DNA from: Candidatus Methanomethylophilaceae archaeon
Lineage (GTDB): Archaea > Thermoplasmatota > Thermoplasmata > Methanomassiliicoccales > Methanomethylophilaceae
DNA length: 25,223 nt
Direction: 5' to 3'
Assembly (NCBI GenBank): GCA_007116915.1
Contig: SKHQ01000050.1
Location: 1 to 25,223, forward strand
Below are positions 7,645 to 15,043 of this stretch, in pieces. A program made the translations under genes and the position numbers. The first letter of the stretch is position 1. Each line of letters opens with the position of its first letter. Under the pieces are notes generated by a model. It had not been told where the DNA came from. It was given only the letters and a program-made list of their open reading frames with translations, and searched no databases.

Positions 7645-7881
7645 ATGATAGCCACTCCTAACGTTCCAGCATCAGAACTCGGTTGGATGACCGAGATCGC
7701 CGACGGCGTGGCGGGCGGGACCATAGCCCTCTTCCTCATCGTGACACTGATATTCTTGGAGCTCTACCGTGCCTACGGTGAGACGGATATAAGGATGGTC
7801 AAGGACCTCTATTATGTGGTCATACCCCTCCTATGGGTGTTCTCCCTGGGGATAATCTACGCTGTGGTGGATGCACTTTGA
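7645..7881 (+). CDS. Small two-TM membrane protein, unknown function
   Basis: 78 aa, not recognised. The sequence shows a short polar N terminus and two hydrophobic segments, about residues 24-43 (GGTIALFLIVTLIFLELY) and 54-77 (LYYVVIPLLWVFSLGIIYAV). A charged loop containing ETDIRMVKD separates them. This predicts a helical hairpin with both ends on the same side of the membrane. GGAG at 7633-7636 is eight bases before the ATG, and a good TATA box precedes it, so it looks like a genuine gene. It lies between the pentose operon (divergent) and alba (same strand, 60 bases on, with its own promoter). Nothing here assigns a role. Confidence 0.75.
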   Translation: MIATPNVPASELGWMTEIADGVAGGTIALFLIVTLIFLELYRAYGETDIRMVKDLYYVVIPLLWVFSLGIIYAVVDAL

Positions 7882-7902
7882 GGCCTGCCGACGGGAAACC
7901 GA

Positions 7903-7909
7903 TTTAAAA
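7903..7909 (+). promoter_or_regulatory. TATA-like box for alba
   Basis: TTTAAAA is centred about 36 bases upstream of the alba ATG and predicts a start near 7932. That coincides with the Shine-Dalgarno GGAG at 7932-7935. Confidence 0.5.
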
Positions 7910-7941
7910 CCGAGCGACCATATTCTAAGTCGGAGTCCTCG

Positions 7942-8220
7942 ATGCCACCTGACAACGTCGTATTCATCGGAAAGAAGCCGACCATGAACTACGTGCTGGC
8001 GGTTGTAACGCAGTTCAACAGCGGTAACCAAAGCGTTAGCATAAAGGCTCGCGGGAAGGCCATCGTCCGTGCCGTTGACGTAGCCCTAATCACACAAAGG
8101 AGATTCCTTCAGAATGCGGTAATTGAAGATATCAAGATATCGACCGAAGAGGTGGCCATTGGGGAGGACGAGCACACAAACGTCTCCTCTATGGAGATAG
8201 TCATGACCATCCCCGAATGA
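7942..8220 (+). CDS. albA: DNA/RNA-binding protein Alba
   Basis: Chromatin and RNA-binding protein of archaea, 92 aa, normal length. The N-terminal motif NVVFIGKKPTMNYVLAV contains the Lys pair that contacts nucleic acid and is acetylated in the Sulfolobus protein. ARGKAIVRAVDVA in the middle and a beta-rich end with VSSMEIVMTI complete the Alba fold. GGAG at 7932-7935 lies six bases before the ATG. The stop is four bases from the stop of the convergent RNase III gene, with only TTTT between them, so transcripts must terminate inside the opposite gene or read through. Confidence 0.95.
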   Translation: MPPDNVVFIGKKPTMNYVLAVVTQFNSGNQSVSIKARGKAIVRAVDVALITQRRFLQNAVIEDIKISTEEVAIGEDEHTNVSSMEIVMTIPE

Positions 8221-8224
8221 TTTT

Positions 8225-8707
8225 TCAAGATAGTTCAAGCATTCTTCTGCAGACTTCACGTGCGGTTGCCAGTCCTGCGCCTAGATAGATGGCACCGACT
8301 ATTGCCTCGAAGGCTCCGGACAGCATCCTGTCGCTGAGTGCGTTGTGACAATCACCGGTGAGGACCAAGGACTCAAGGTCAAACGGACTCTCCCTCAGCC
8401 GGTAGGCCAGTGAAGCATTCGAAATCAGTGACTGCATGGCGAAGGTCATATCGCCCTCACGCATTTCGCTGCTGAGGAACAGATGCTCCCTGACGACCAG
8501 CTCTAAAACGGCGTCGCCAAGGAACTCCAGCCGCTCGTTGTCCCGCAAACCCTTGCTCGGATCCCGGTCACGGAGCTCGTTGACGTAGCTGTCATGCATC
8601 AAAGCCATGTCGCATAGGTCCACAAGCAGTTCGCTCGGCCCTTTGATGAGAAACGGCCAATCTGACAGTGTTCTTCTGATACGGTCCCGTCTCTGAGCCG
8701 GGGGCAT
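8225..8707 (-). CDS. rnc: RNase III-domain protein without dsRNA-binding domain
   Basis: 160 aa, the size of a single RNase III catalytic domain. The signature NERLEFLGDAVLELVV (57-72) carries the equivalents of E. coli E41 (E61) and D45 (D65). The second metal-binding helix reads MLSGAFEAIVGAIY (128-141), where ILADTVEALIG is usual. E134 matches E117, but the Asp equivalent to D114 is Gly131. No dsRBD follows; the protein stops ten residues after the fold. It may act like bacterial Mini-III, or process dsRNA with reduced metal coordination. No clear Shine-Dalgarno precedes ATG 8707. It diverges from the 502-aa gene across a 76-base spacer. Confidence 0.85.
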   Translation of the reverse strand: MPPAQRRDRIRRTLSDWPFLIKGPSELLVDLCDMALMHDSYVNELRDRDPSKGLRDNERLEFLGDAVLELVVREHLFLSSEMREGDMTFAMQSLISNASLAYRLRESPFDLESLVLTGDCHNALSDRMLSGAFEAIVGAIYLGAGLATAREVCRRMLELS

Positions 8708-8739
8708 GAGCCCGGATTGGATGGGGTGCTAATTATTGA

Positions 8740-8751
8740 TTGCTATAGCAA
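8740..8751. promoter_or_regulatory. Palindromic TATA-like element in divergent promoter
   Basis: TTGCTATAGCAA is a perfect 12-base palindrome. Its centre is exactly midway (38.5 bases each side) between the RNase III ATG (8707) and the divergent gene's ATG (8784). A TBP site here could serve both directions, each with a leader of about 12 bases. Neither gene has a Shine-Dalgarno or a better TATA candidate at the proper distance. A palindromic repressor site is the other reading. Confidence 0.45.
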
Positions 8752-8783
8752 AGTATTAGGTAGGCGAGAAATATTTGTCGCCA

Positions 8784-10292
8784 ATGGCCCGAGGACTTAA
8801 GATAAGAGGTGCCAAACACACCTCAAAGCGGCAGGAGAAGGAACTCATGCAGAGGGCCGTTGACCTCGCCAAGGACCCGGATCTGCTGAGGCCACGTTGT
8901 ATAGGTTCCTGCCGCCGCTGCCACTTCGACAAGTCTTTCAAGAAGATCAAGGCCATGGCTCCATATATAGACAACTCCGAGAAATTGGCCAAGGCCGCAT
9001 CACGGGGATCCGATGCTCTGGTCAAAGCCTATGCCGGAACGGTCTCACTGGCCGCCGCCGGTAAGATACCTTATCTCGCCACCGCCAAAATGCCTTCTGG
9101 GGACATATCTTTCGCCGTCCGCGGGAAGGTGAAGCACGACAAGCTCATCGGCGTTCAGTATTTCGACGATCCGGACATGAGCCTCCTCGCCTACACCGAC
9201 GTCAGCAAGAAGAGGAAGCTGAGGATGTACTCTATGGAAGACGGGGTGCTGTGCTGTGACCGCTCTGGATTCCCGGACGAGTACATTGAGGAGCGTCTGG
9301 CATCCAGCCCCTATACACTCGATGAGAACGGCGCCTGCCCCCATGAATCATCACGTGGACATCTGGTACTGTCATTCAACGACGATCAAAGAAAGATCAA
9401 GATATGCCGCTCCTGCGCTGGCGACCGAAACATAATGCATCATATGATAAGTCGTATGACCTCCCCTGGCCCGATGAAGGACATTGAGGTCCATGTGGTG
9501 CATAGCTTCCACGATATGGATGACCCGTCGTTGACGGATTTCCGCATAGATGACGACCATCGCGAGGCCTACAACAGCGGCAAACTGAGCGACCGCAAAC
9601 TCATCGATGAGGTCATCAAGCGACGCTCCAATGAGATGAAGTCCTCCGGTTCCGCCGTCCTCATGATAGGCGACCGTAACTACGGTCGGGACATGGACAC
9701 CTTCCTCCACGACCTACGTGGTTCCGATGAGGAGAAGGACATACTCCAGCGTTTCCTGGAAAAAGAGTTCGTGGCGGTCCTGGTGAAAGGGGACCGCGTC
9801 AGCGAAGCCATCAATCAACTTTGGCCTGAGCACCATGATGCCCTGATACTGGCCGCATCCTCGCCTGAAGTCCTCGATGAGATGGGCGATGTGTCTGTTA
9901 AGAACCCCAACAAAGCGGTATCCGAGGCGGTGATGCGTCAGCAGGCGAAGGGGATATTGGCGGATATACCGGTATTCAGCGACCTGGGCGAGGTGGGCGG
10001 ATATGCAGACCATCTTGCCAGAGTATTCAAGGTCGGCGGAGCCGCAGCAGTCAAGCGCAGCGTGGAGTCCGAGACCCGCAGTTACCGCAATCGCGCCGTC
10101 GGATTGGCCTTCCTCCGTGCCGTGGGTGAGACCTCCAATACATGGCAGTACAATAAGGAAGAAGTGGAGTTCTCCACCTACCTGGAGCAGTTCGCCAAGG
10201 CGATGATGGATGACAAGGGCGACGCTTACCGTGACTCATTGGCCAATATGATAGTGGCATCCGGCTCGGGGGAGCAGCCGCCTCAGCCATAG
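8784..10292 (+). CDS. Conserved-looking Cys-rich protein, 502 aa, unknown function
   Basis: Not recognised. Visible features are a basic N terminus (MARGLKIRGAKHTSKRQEKE) and a first cysteine cluster C39-x3-C43-x2-C46 (CIGSCRRCH). Later come a CC pair in GVLCCDRSG, a lone Cys in ACPHESS, and CRSC about 215 residues in. Together these could form one or two zinc or Fe-S sites. The middle is rich in Asp/Glu and the C-terminal third is helical, ending in a Gly/Pro-rich tail. No signal peptide or membrane segment. ATG 8784 is preferred; TTG 8775 is in frame but weaker. It shares a divergent promoter region with the RNase III gene, which hints at RNA metabolism but does not prove it. The last 10 bases overlap the Taw2 gene tail to tail. 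Confidence 0.8.
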   Translation: MARGLKIRGAKHTSKRQEKELMQRAVDLAKDPDLLRPRCIGSCRRCHFDKSFKKIKAMAPYIDNSEKLAKAASRGSDALVKAYAGTVSLAAAGKIPYLATAKMPSGDISFAVRGKVKHDKLIGVQYFDDPDMSLLAYTDVSKKRKLRMYSMEDGVLCCDRSGFPDEYIEERLASSPYTLDENGACPHESSRGHLVLSFNDDQRKIKICRSCAGDRNIMHHMISRMTSPGPMKDIEVHVVHSFHDMDDPSLTDFRIDDDHREAYNSGKLSDRKLIDEVIKRRSNEMKSSGSAVLMIGDRNYGRDMDTFLHDLRGSDEEKDILQRFLEKEFVAVLVKGDRVSEAINQLWPEHHDALILAASSPEVLDEMGDVSVKNPNKAVSEAVMRQQAKGILADIPVFSDLGEVGGYADHLARVFKVGGAAAVKRSVESETRSYRNRAVGLAFLRAVGETSNTWQYNKEEVEFSTYLEQFAKAMMDDKGDAYRDSLANMIVASGSGEQPPQP

Positions 10293-11299
10293 ACCCTTAT
10301 GTCCGCCACATAGTGCGATACAGAGGGCGCGAAGGACTTCACTTCCCTGATGTCCTCGATGACATATTCTCTTCCCGCGCTCGCCAGGGCGATGTCCCTC
10401 TCCAGTGCTTGAGGCATCTCCCAGATCGGGTAGGTGTCGTGGAAATGGATCATGCCACCGGGCACGACCAGATCGAAACCCTTCCATAGGAAATCCCTCG
10501 TACCGCGGACATATCCCATGATCACCCTGTCAGCCACGCCAGCCAGGGGCAGGTCGCGGTTGTCTCCCAACACCGGCCTCACCTTCCCCTCCACGCCATT
10601 GAGGGAGATGTTCTCCTTCAGATAACGGAACGACTGCGGATTCTTCTCGCATGCATACACCAATTCCGCACCCGCGTGTTTGGCCAATGGGATGGTGAAA
10701 TAACCTATTCCCGCGAACATGTCCACAACGGTCTCACCTCCGCAATCGAGTGAGCCCATACGGGCTCTCTCATCGACGTTGCCGGAAGCGAACATCAACT
10801 CCCTGACGTCCAGTTTGTAGAATATGCCGTTCTCGAGACGCACGGATTCTGATGATTCGCCGTGTATCAGGTCCACCGTGGGTCTTCTCAGTTCTCCGTG
10901 TATGCCACCGCGGTCGACGCATACCGAGGATACCTCCAAGGCTTCGGCATAAACCGCACCGATCTCTTTCTCGTAGGCCTTGAGGCGCTCATCCAACCTT
11001 ATTATGGCCACATCTCCCACGAACTCCCATCTCTGCGGCAGTAGTGATTTCAGCTCCGCCGGGAGGGGGAGGGAGCGGTCTATAATCTGTTGTGGACTCT
11101 GGTCCTTACGGCCGTGGACCTCCCCTTCGATGACTTCCAAGCCCAATGATAGGATATAGGCCTCTCCTTCAGCGTTCACCGGTACCAGCGTACCGTTCTC
11201 AGACTTGCTTATCTTGGCCGACCTCACGACCAGGCCCCGCTCCAGTAGGTCAGGGATGATATCGGAGGCGCGATGATTGGGTACGACGGCCAGGCGCAT
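10283..11299 (-). CDS. taw2: tRNA-Phe aminocarboxypropyltransferase Taw2 / Trm5-Tyw2 family
   Basis: SAM-dependent tRNA-modifying enzyme, 338 aa, of the Trm5/TYW2 family. The Rossmann motif VVDMFAGIGYFTIPLAKH lies at about 191-208, followed by the acidic ACEKNPQS. In place of the NPP/NLP motif of Trm5 methyltransferases it has VADRVIMGYV, followed by GGMIHFHDTY. That form belongs to Tyw2/Taw2, which transfers the 3-amino-3-carboxypropyl group of SAM to 4-demethylwyosine at position 37 of tRNA-Phe. Trm5 (m1G37) cannot be fully excluded. GAGGTAG lies six bases before the ATG. Last gene of the five-gene transketolase operon, three bases after the reductase gene. Confidence 0.78.
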   Translation of the reverse strand: MRLAVVPNHRASDIIPDLLERGLVVRSAKISKSENGTLVPVNAEGEAYILSLGLEVIEGEVHGRKDQSPQQIIDRSLPLPAELKSLLPQRWEFVGDVAIIRLDERLKAYEKEIGAVYAEALEVSSVCVDRGGIHGELRRPTVDLIHGESSESVRLENGIFYKLDVRELMFASGNVDERARMGSLDCGGETVVDMFAGIGYFTIPLAKHAGAELVYACEKNPQSFRYLKENISLNGVEGKVRPVLGDNRDLPLAGVADRVIMGYVRGTRDFLWKGFDLVVPGGMIHFHDTYPIWEMPQALERDIALASAGREYVIEDIREVKSFAPSVSHYVADIRVYG

Positions 11300-11302
11300 G
11301 CC

Positions 11303-12466
11303 CTACCTCGAGAGCATGGCGGCGATGAGCCGTGGTGAGAAACGTAGCAGTCCCGGCGATTTACGCAGAAGACGCGGGGCCAGTTCCGCAGGGTGGTCTA
11401 TATCCCCGTAGTTGAGGATCTCATGGATGTCGGGACGGTCCACTAGGGCTGCGGCCTTGTCGAAGTCGGGGTCGGACATACCGGTGAATACCCGGCGCAG
11501 ACGATAGGTGCGGGCGAGTTCCTTGCCCACCTCTTTGGTCCAGGCCTTCTCATACCTCTTTAGGAATGCCGCGTCCGTACGTTCTTGGTTCAAAGAGGCA
11601 TCAGCGGTCTCGGCAAGACAGCGTGCCGATAGAAGGCCGGGATGCAGCCCCCCTCCCGATGCCGGCTTTACCTGACCCGCAGCATCGCCGACCAGCATGA
11701 CGCCGTCGGCATAGGTGGGTCCTCTGCCGCCTAGCGGTATCTTACCGCAGTGCTTGTCTATCGGTTTCTCGTCCTGCAGTCCCAGTTTTTTGAGGTATGC
11801 TCTCAGATAATGGGATGGCGGTCCGCTGTCCCATGATACACAGAGGCCCACTCTGGTGAACTCTCCGCAGGGTAGTTTCCAGGCGAAGAATCCAGGAGCC
11901 ACTTCGTTGCCGACGTGTATGTCTACCATGTCGGAGTCATCCTCGATGGGGAGGTCGACCTGCAAACCTCGTACCCACTCGCGCGGTTCTCCGGCACCGA
12001 TCTCCCGGCCGACCCGGGAGTTCTGCCCATCAGCGCCGACCAGCAGACGACATTCCATCTCGCCGATTTGATTGTCCTCACAGTAGTGGAGGCGATGGCC
12101 ACCGTTCCATATGCGCTTCAGGTACCGGCGGTTGTAGAAGAATTCCGCCCCGGCGTCAATGGCATTCTCGGCCATCTGTTGGTCGAGTAGGGCACGGTCG
12201 ATGACCACGCCTTTCGGTTCCGAGGAACGGACGGATATGTCCCTGCCGCCGGGAAAGTGCAGTCTCGCACCATGTAGGACGTTCTTGGGAACCTGATCCA
12301 CTCCGCACAATTTCAGAACGCGCGGGGAGATAAGGCCTGTGCATTGCACAGGTAGACCGCTGACCTCGTGCTCTTCGAGTACGGCAACCTCCCAGTTGGG
12401 AGAAAGCAACTCAGCGACCCTGCTTCCCGCGGGACCGCCGCCTGCAACCACGACGTCGTATCGCAT
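11303..12466 (-). CDS. Geranylgeranyl reductase family FAD protein
   Basis: Likely saturates the geranylgeranyl chains of archaeal membrane lipids (digeranylgeranylglycerophospholipid reductase family). 387 aa. The N-terminal dinucleotide-binding motif is VVAGGGPAGSRVAELL. The family Cys is in PVQCTGLIS, the second FAD motif is LLVGADGQNSRVGR, and the third is MLVGDAAGQVKPASGGG. The C terminus is Arg-rich. Its start is five bases after the transaldolase stop with no strong Shine-Dalgarno, so translational coupling is likely. Members of this family also act on other isoprenoids, so the exact substrate is inferred. Confidence 0.87.
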   Translation of the reverse strand: MRYDVVVAGGGPAGSRVAELLSPNWEVAVLEEHEVSGLPVQCTGLISPRVLKLCGVDQVPKNVLHGARLHFPGGRDISVRSSEPKGVVIDRALLDQQMAENAIDAGAEFFYNRRYLKRIWNGGHRLHYCEDNQIGEMECRLLVGADGQNSRVGREIGAGEPREWVRGLQVDLPIEDDSDMVDIHVGNEVAPGFFAWKLPCGEFTRVGLCVSWDSGPPSHYLRAYLKKLGLQDEKPIDKHCGKIPLGGRGPTYADGVMLVGDAAGQVKPASGGGLHPGLLSARCLAETADASLNQERTDAAFLKRYEKAWTKEVGKELARTYRLRRVFTGMSDPDFDKAAALVDRPDIHEILNYGDIDHPAELAPRLLRKSPGLLRFSPRLIAAMLSR

Positions 12467-12471
12467 CTCTT

Positions 12472-13119
12472 TCAGAGGTTCTTCACTTTCTCATAGTCAG
12501 CGAGGAAGGCCTCAATACCCTCGTCCGTCTTGGGGTGAGAGACCATCTTCTTGAGGATCTCATAGGGTATGGTGGCTATGTGCACACCAATGGATGCGGC
12601 CTGGCTAACATGCAGGGGATGCCTGATGCTGGCAGCGATGACCTCGGTGTCGTAATCGTAGTTGTCGAGTATGTCCATGATCTCCGAGACCACGTCCATA
12701 CCCACATGACCGATGTCATCCAGGCGCCCGACGAACGGTGAGATGTAGCGGGCACCGGCCTTAGCGGCCAGAAGGGCCTGCTGGGCGGAGAAGATGAGCG
12801 TCATGTTGACGTCTATCCCCTCATTGTATAGTGCTTTCGTAGCTTTCAGGCCCTCGATGCACATCGGCAGTTTGATGTTGATGTTGCGGTGGATCTCCGA
12901 GAGCTCCACACCTTCATTGAACATCCCCTCTGCGTCCAGGCTGATAACCTCCGCGGATATCGGGCCGTCGACGATCTCTGCGATCTCCGTGACCACGGTC
13001 TTGAGGTCCTTACCCTCTTTGGCTATCAGGCTGGGATTGGTGGTCACTCCATCCACTATTCCCCAGCTGTATATCTCCTTGATCTTGTCGATGTTAGCGG
13101 TGTCTATGAAAATCTTCAT
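12472..13119 (-). CDS. tal: Transaldolase, TalC/MipB type
   Basis: Moves a dihydroxyacetone unit between sugar phosphates in the non-oxidative pentose phosphate pathway. 215 aa, the short decameric/pentameric type. It starts MKIFIDTANIDKIKE. TTNPSLIAKEG and the Schiff-base Lys in NIKLPM are present. The residue that separates transaldolase from fructose-6-phosphate aldolase is Glu in SAEVISLDAEGM (aldolase has Gln), and the loop reads PFVGR (aldolase has PYVNR). Both favour transaldolase. ATG 13119 is fixed by GGAGG seven bases upstream; an upstream in-frame ATG at 13188 would lie inside the transketolase C gene. One base separates it from that gene's stop. Confidence 0.94.
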   Translation of the reverse strand: MKIFIDTANIDKIKEIYSWGIVDGVTTNPSLIAKEGKDLKTVVTEIAEIVDGPISAEVISLDAEGMFNEGVELSEIHRNINIKLPMCIEGLKATKALYNEGIDVNMTLIFSAQQALLAAKAGARYISPFVGRLDDIGHVGMDVVSEIMDILDNYDYDTEVIAASIRHPLHVSQAASIGVHIATIPYEILKKMVSHPKTDEGIEAFLADYEKVKNL

Positions 13120-13120
13120 C

Positions 13121-14086
13121 TTATTTCCTCCATAGGAATCCTTTCTTCTTGCGCTTACGGTCGATGGCCTTACGGGCAGCGAAGACAATGTCCTCTTTGG
13201 TCAGGCCGTATTTGATCATAAGCTCGTTCGGCTCTCCGGACTCACCGAAGCTGTCGCGGACCCCAACGCGTATCAGTGGTTGGTTACCGTTCTCACTGAG
13301 GCACTCGGCCACGGCAGATCCCAGACCTCCGATTATGCTGTGCTCCTCAGCGGTGACCACGCAGCGCGTCCTGTCCGCTGATTCCAACAGCGTATCAGCG
13401 TCTAAAGGCTTGACCGTGGACATGTTGATGACCTCTGCGGAGATGCCATCATCCTTGAGCATATCAGCAGCATCCAGGCACACGGAAACCATCTGCCCGC
13501 TTCCCACAAGCGTCACATCCTTGCCCTTCTTGAGCACGGTAGCTTTGCCAATGGTGAAATCATCATCCTCTCCGGTGATGGCCGGGAAGTCGGCTCGGCC
13601 CATGCGCATGTAGCATGGTCCAAAATGCTCCGCCATGGCCACCGTGGCCTTGTAGGCCTCGTTGGCGTCGGCGGGGCAAATGACTGTCATGTTCGGAAGT
13701 GAGCGCATGAGTGACACATCCTCCAAGGCCTGGTGGGATGCACCGTCACCGCCCACGCTTATCCCGCAATGAGTGGCTACTATCTTCACGTCCAGGTTCG
13801 GATAGGCGATCGACTGTCGTATCTGGTCCCAACATCTGCCGGTCGCAAAAACAGCGAAGGTCGATGCGAAGACCTTCTTACCGGAGACTGCCAGTCCGGC
13901 CGCGGTGCCCATCATGTTCTGCTCCGCGATACCACACTGGAAGAAGCGTTCCGGATGCCCTTTGGCGAAGTCGCTGGTCTTGGTGGAGCCCCCGAGGTCG
14001 GAATCGAGGACGACGATGTCCATATTTTTGTCTCCCAAGTCTGCCAAGGCCCTCCCGAAGAAAACCCTCTGCGCCACGTTCTTCAT
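13121..14086 (-). CDS. Transketolase, C-terminal subunit
   Basis: Second half of a split transketolase, 321 aa, holding the pyrimidine-binding (Pyr) and C-terminal domains. RFFQCGIAEQNMMGTAAGLA carries the Glu that activates the TPP aminopyrimidine. FGPCYMRMGRADFP and the final TKEDIVFAARKAI complete the two domains. ATG 14086 forms an ATGA overlap with the N-subunit stop and has GGAGG seven bases upstream, so the two halves are made in a coupled way. A longer in-frame reading to 14230 lies inside the N-subunit gene and is rejected. Split transketolases are common in archaea. 1-deoxyxylulose-5-phosphate synthase shares the domains but is not split and has no role in archaeal isoprenoid synthesis. 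Confidence 0.94.
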   Translation of the reverse strand: MKNVAQRVFFGRALADLGDKNMDIVVLDSDLGGSTKTSDFAKGHPERFFQCGIAEQNMMGTAAGLAVSGKKVFASTFAVFATGRCWDQIRQSIAYPNLDVKIVATHCGISVGGDGASHQALEDVSLMRSLPNMTVICPADANEAYKATVAMAEHFGPCYMRMGRADFPAITGEDDDFTIGKATVLKKGKDVTLVGSGQMVSVCLDAADMLKDDGISAEVINMSTVKPLDADTLLESADRTRCVVTAEEHSIIGGLGSAVAECLSENGNQPLIRVGVRDSFGESGEPNELMIKYGLTKEDIVFAARKAIDRKRKKKGFLWRK

Positions 14087-14916
14087 AGACACTCCTCCAG
14101 TTCGCACATCGCCTTCTCCTTCTGTTCCGGGTTGCAGCACTTGCCATGGAAGTCGGCGTTGTTCTCCATGAAAGACACACCACGGCCCTTGACGGTGTTG
14201 GCAATAACCACTGTGGGGCGTCCGCGGCAACGCTTGGCATCCTCACAGGCCTTGATGATCGCAGCGAAGTCGTGCCCGTCTATCTCAATGACGTTCCATC
14301 CGAACGCTGACCACTTGTCCGCCAAAGGCTCTAAGGACATGACCTCCTCGGTATCGCCCATCGTCTGCAGTCTGTTACGGTCTACGAAAACGGTGACGTT
14401 GTCCAATTTATAGTGAGCGGCAAGCATGGCGGCTTCCCAGTTCTGTCCGCTCTGCAACTCACCGTCTCCGCAGAGACAGTAGATGCGATGGTCAGAGGAA
14501 TCTAGTTTGGCCGCCAAGGCCATGCCGTTTGCGATGCTGATGCCCTGACCCAGTGAGCCGGTGGACATCTCTATGCCGGGAAGCTTCCCGTAGGACGGGT
14601 GTCCCTGAAGACGGCTTCCAAGTTCGCGAAGGGTTTTCAGTTCATCCACCGGGAAATATCCGGATTCCGCCAGGGCCGCATAAAGAGCGGGGGCGACATG
14701 TCCTTTGGAGAGCACGAAACGGTCCCTCTGTTTCCACTGGGGGGCCTTGGGGTCGTGCTTCATAACCTTGAAGTAGAGGGTGCAGATGATTTCCGTGGCG
14801 GAAAGAGATCCCCCCGGATGGCCAGAGCCGGCTGCGCAAGTCATATCGATAACATGGCGCCTGATTGTACGTGCCCTCTCCTTCAGAAAATCGAATTCCA
14901 CTTCTTCATTGGACAA
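14083..14916 (-). CDS. Transketolase, N-terminal subunit
   Basis: First half of split transketolase, about 277 aa, binding the TPP pyrophosphate. It shows GSGHPGGSLSATE, SKGHVAPALYA, MSTGSLGQG and the TPP motif beginning CGDGELQSGQNWEAA and ending VDRN about 30 residues later. The start is probably TTG 14916, because AGGAGTG (14923-14929) lies six bases upstream. GTG 14925, also in frame, would be part of that ribosome-binding site. First gene of an operon running through transaldolase, geranylgeranyl reductase and Taw2. Confidence 0.93.
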   Translation of the reverse strand: MSNEEVEFDFLKERARTIRRHVIDMTCAAGSGHPGGSLSATEIICTLYFKVMKHDPKAPQWKQRDRFVLSKGHVAPALYAALAESGYFPVDELKTLRELGSRLQGHPSYGKLPGIEMSTGSLGQGISIANGMALAAKLDSSDHRIYCLCGDGELQSGQNWEAAMLAAHYKLDNVTVFVDRNRLQTMGDTEEVMSLEPLADKWSAFGWNVIEIDGHDFAAIIKACEDAKRCRGRPTVVIANTVKGRGVSFMENNADFHGKCCNPEQKEKAMCELEECL

Positions 14917-14966
14917 TTGAAACACTCCTGTTTTGAATTGGATTATAATTTGTAAGCCGATGATGT

Positions 14967-14972
14967 AAAAAA
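14967..14972 (-). terminator. T6 run downstream of pcn, possible archaeal terminator
   Basis: On the minus strand TTTTTT lies about 70 bases past the pcn stop, within the 127-base spacer before the transketolase operon. Archaeal RNA polymerase terminates at short T-runs. The same stretch (TTTTTTACA) could instead act as a weak TATA box for the transketolase operon, putting its start near 14942. Nothing else is evident in this spacer. Confidence 0.3.
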
Positions 14973-15043
14973 GATTTCCCTATCGACTCCGTTGAAATAA
15001 TGGGGAGGTAAAAGGGTTCCGGGCAACGTGTATGCATATAGCC

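Noticed and set aside
12472..13119. Fructose-6-phosphate aldolase
   Set aside because: Glu in AEVISLD and Phe in PFVGR are the transaldolase-type residues; the aldolase has Gln and Tyr.
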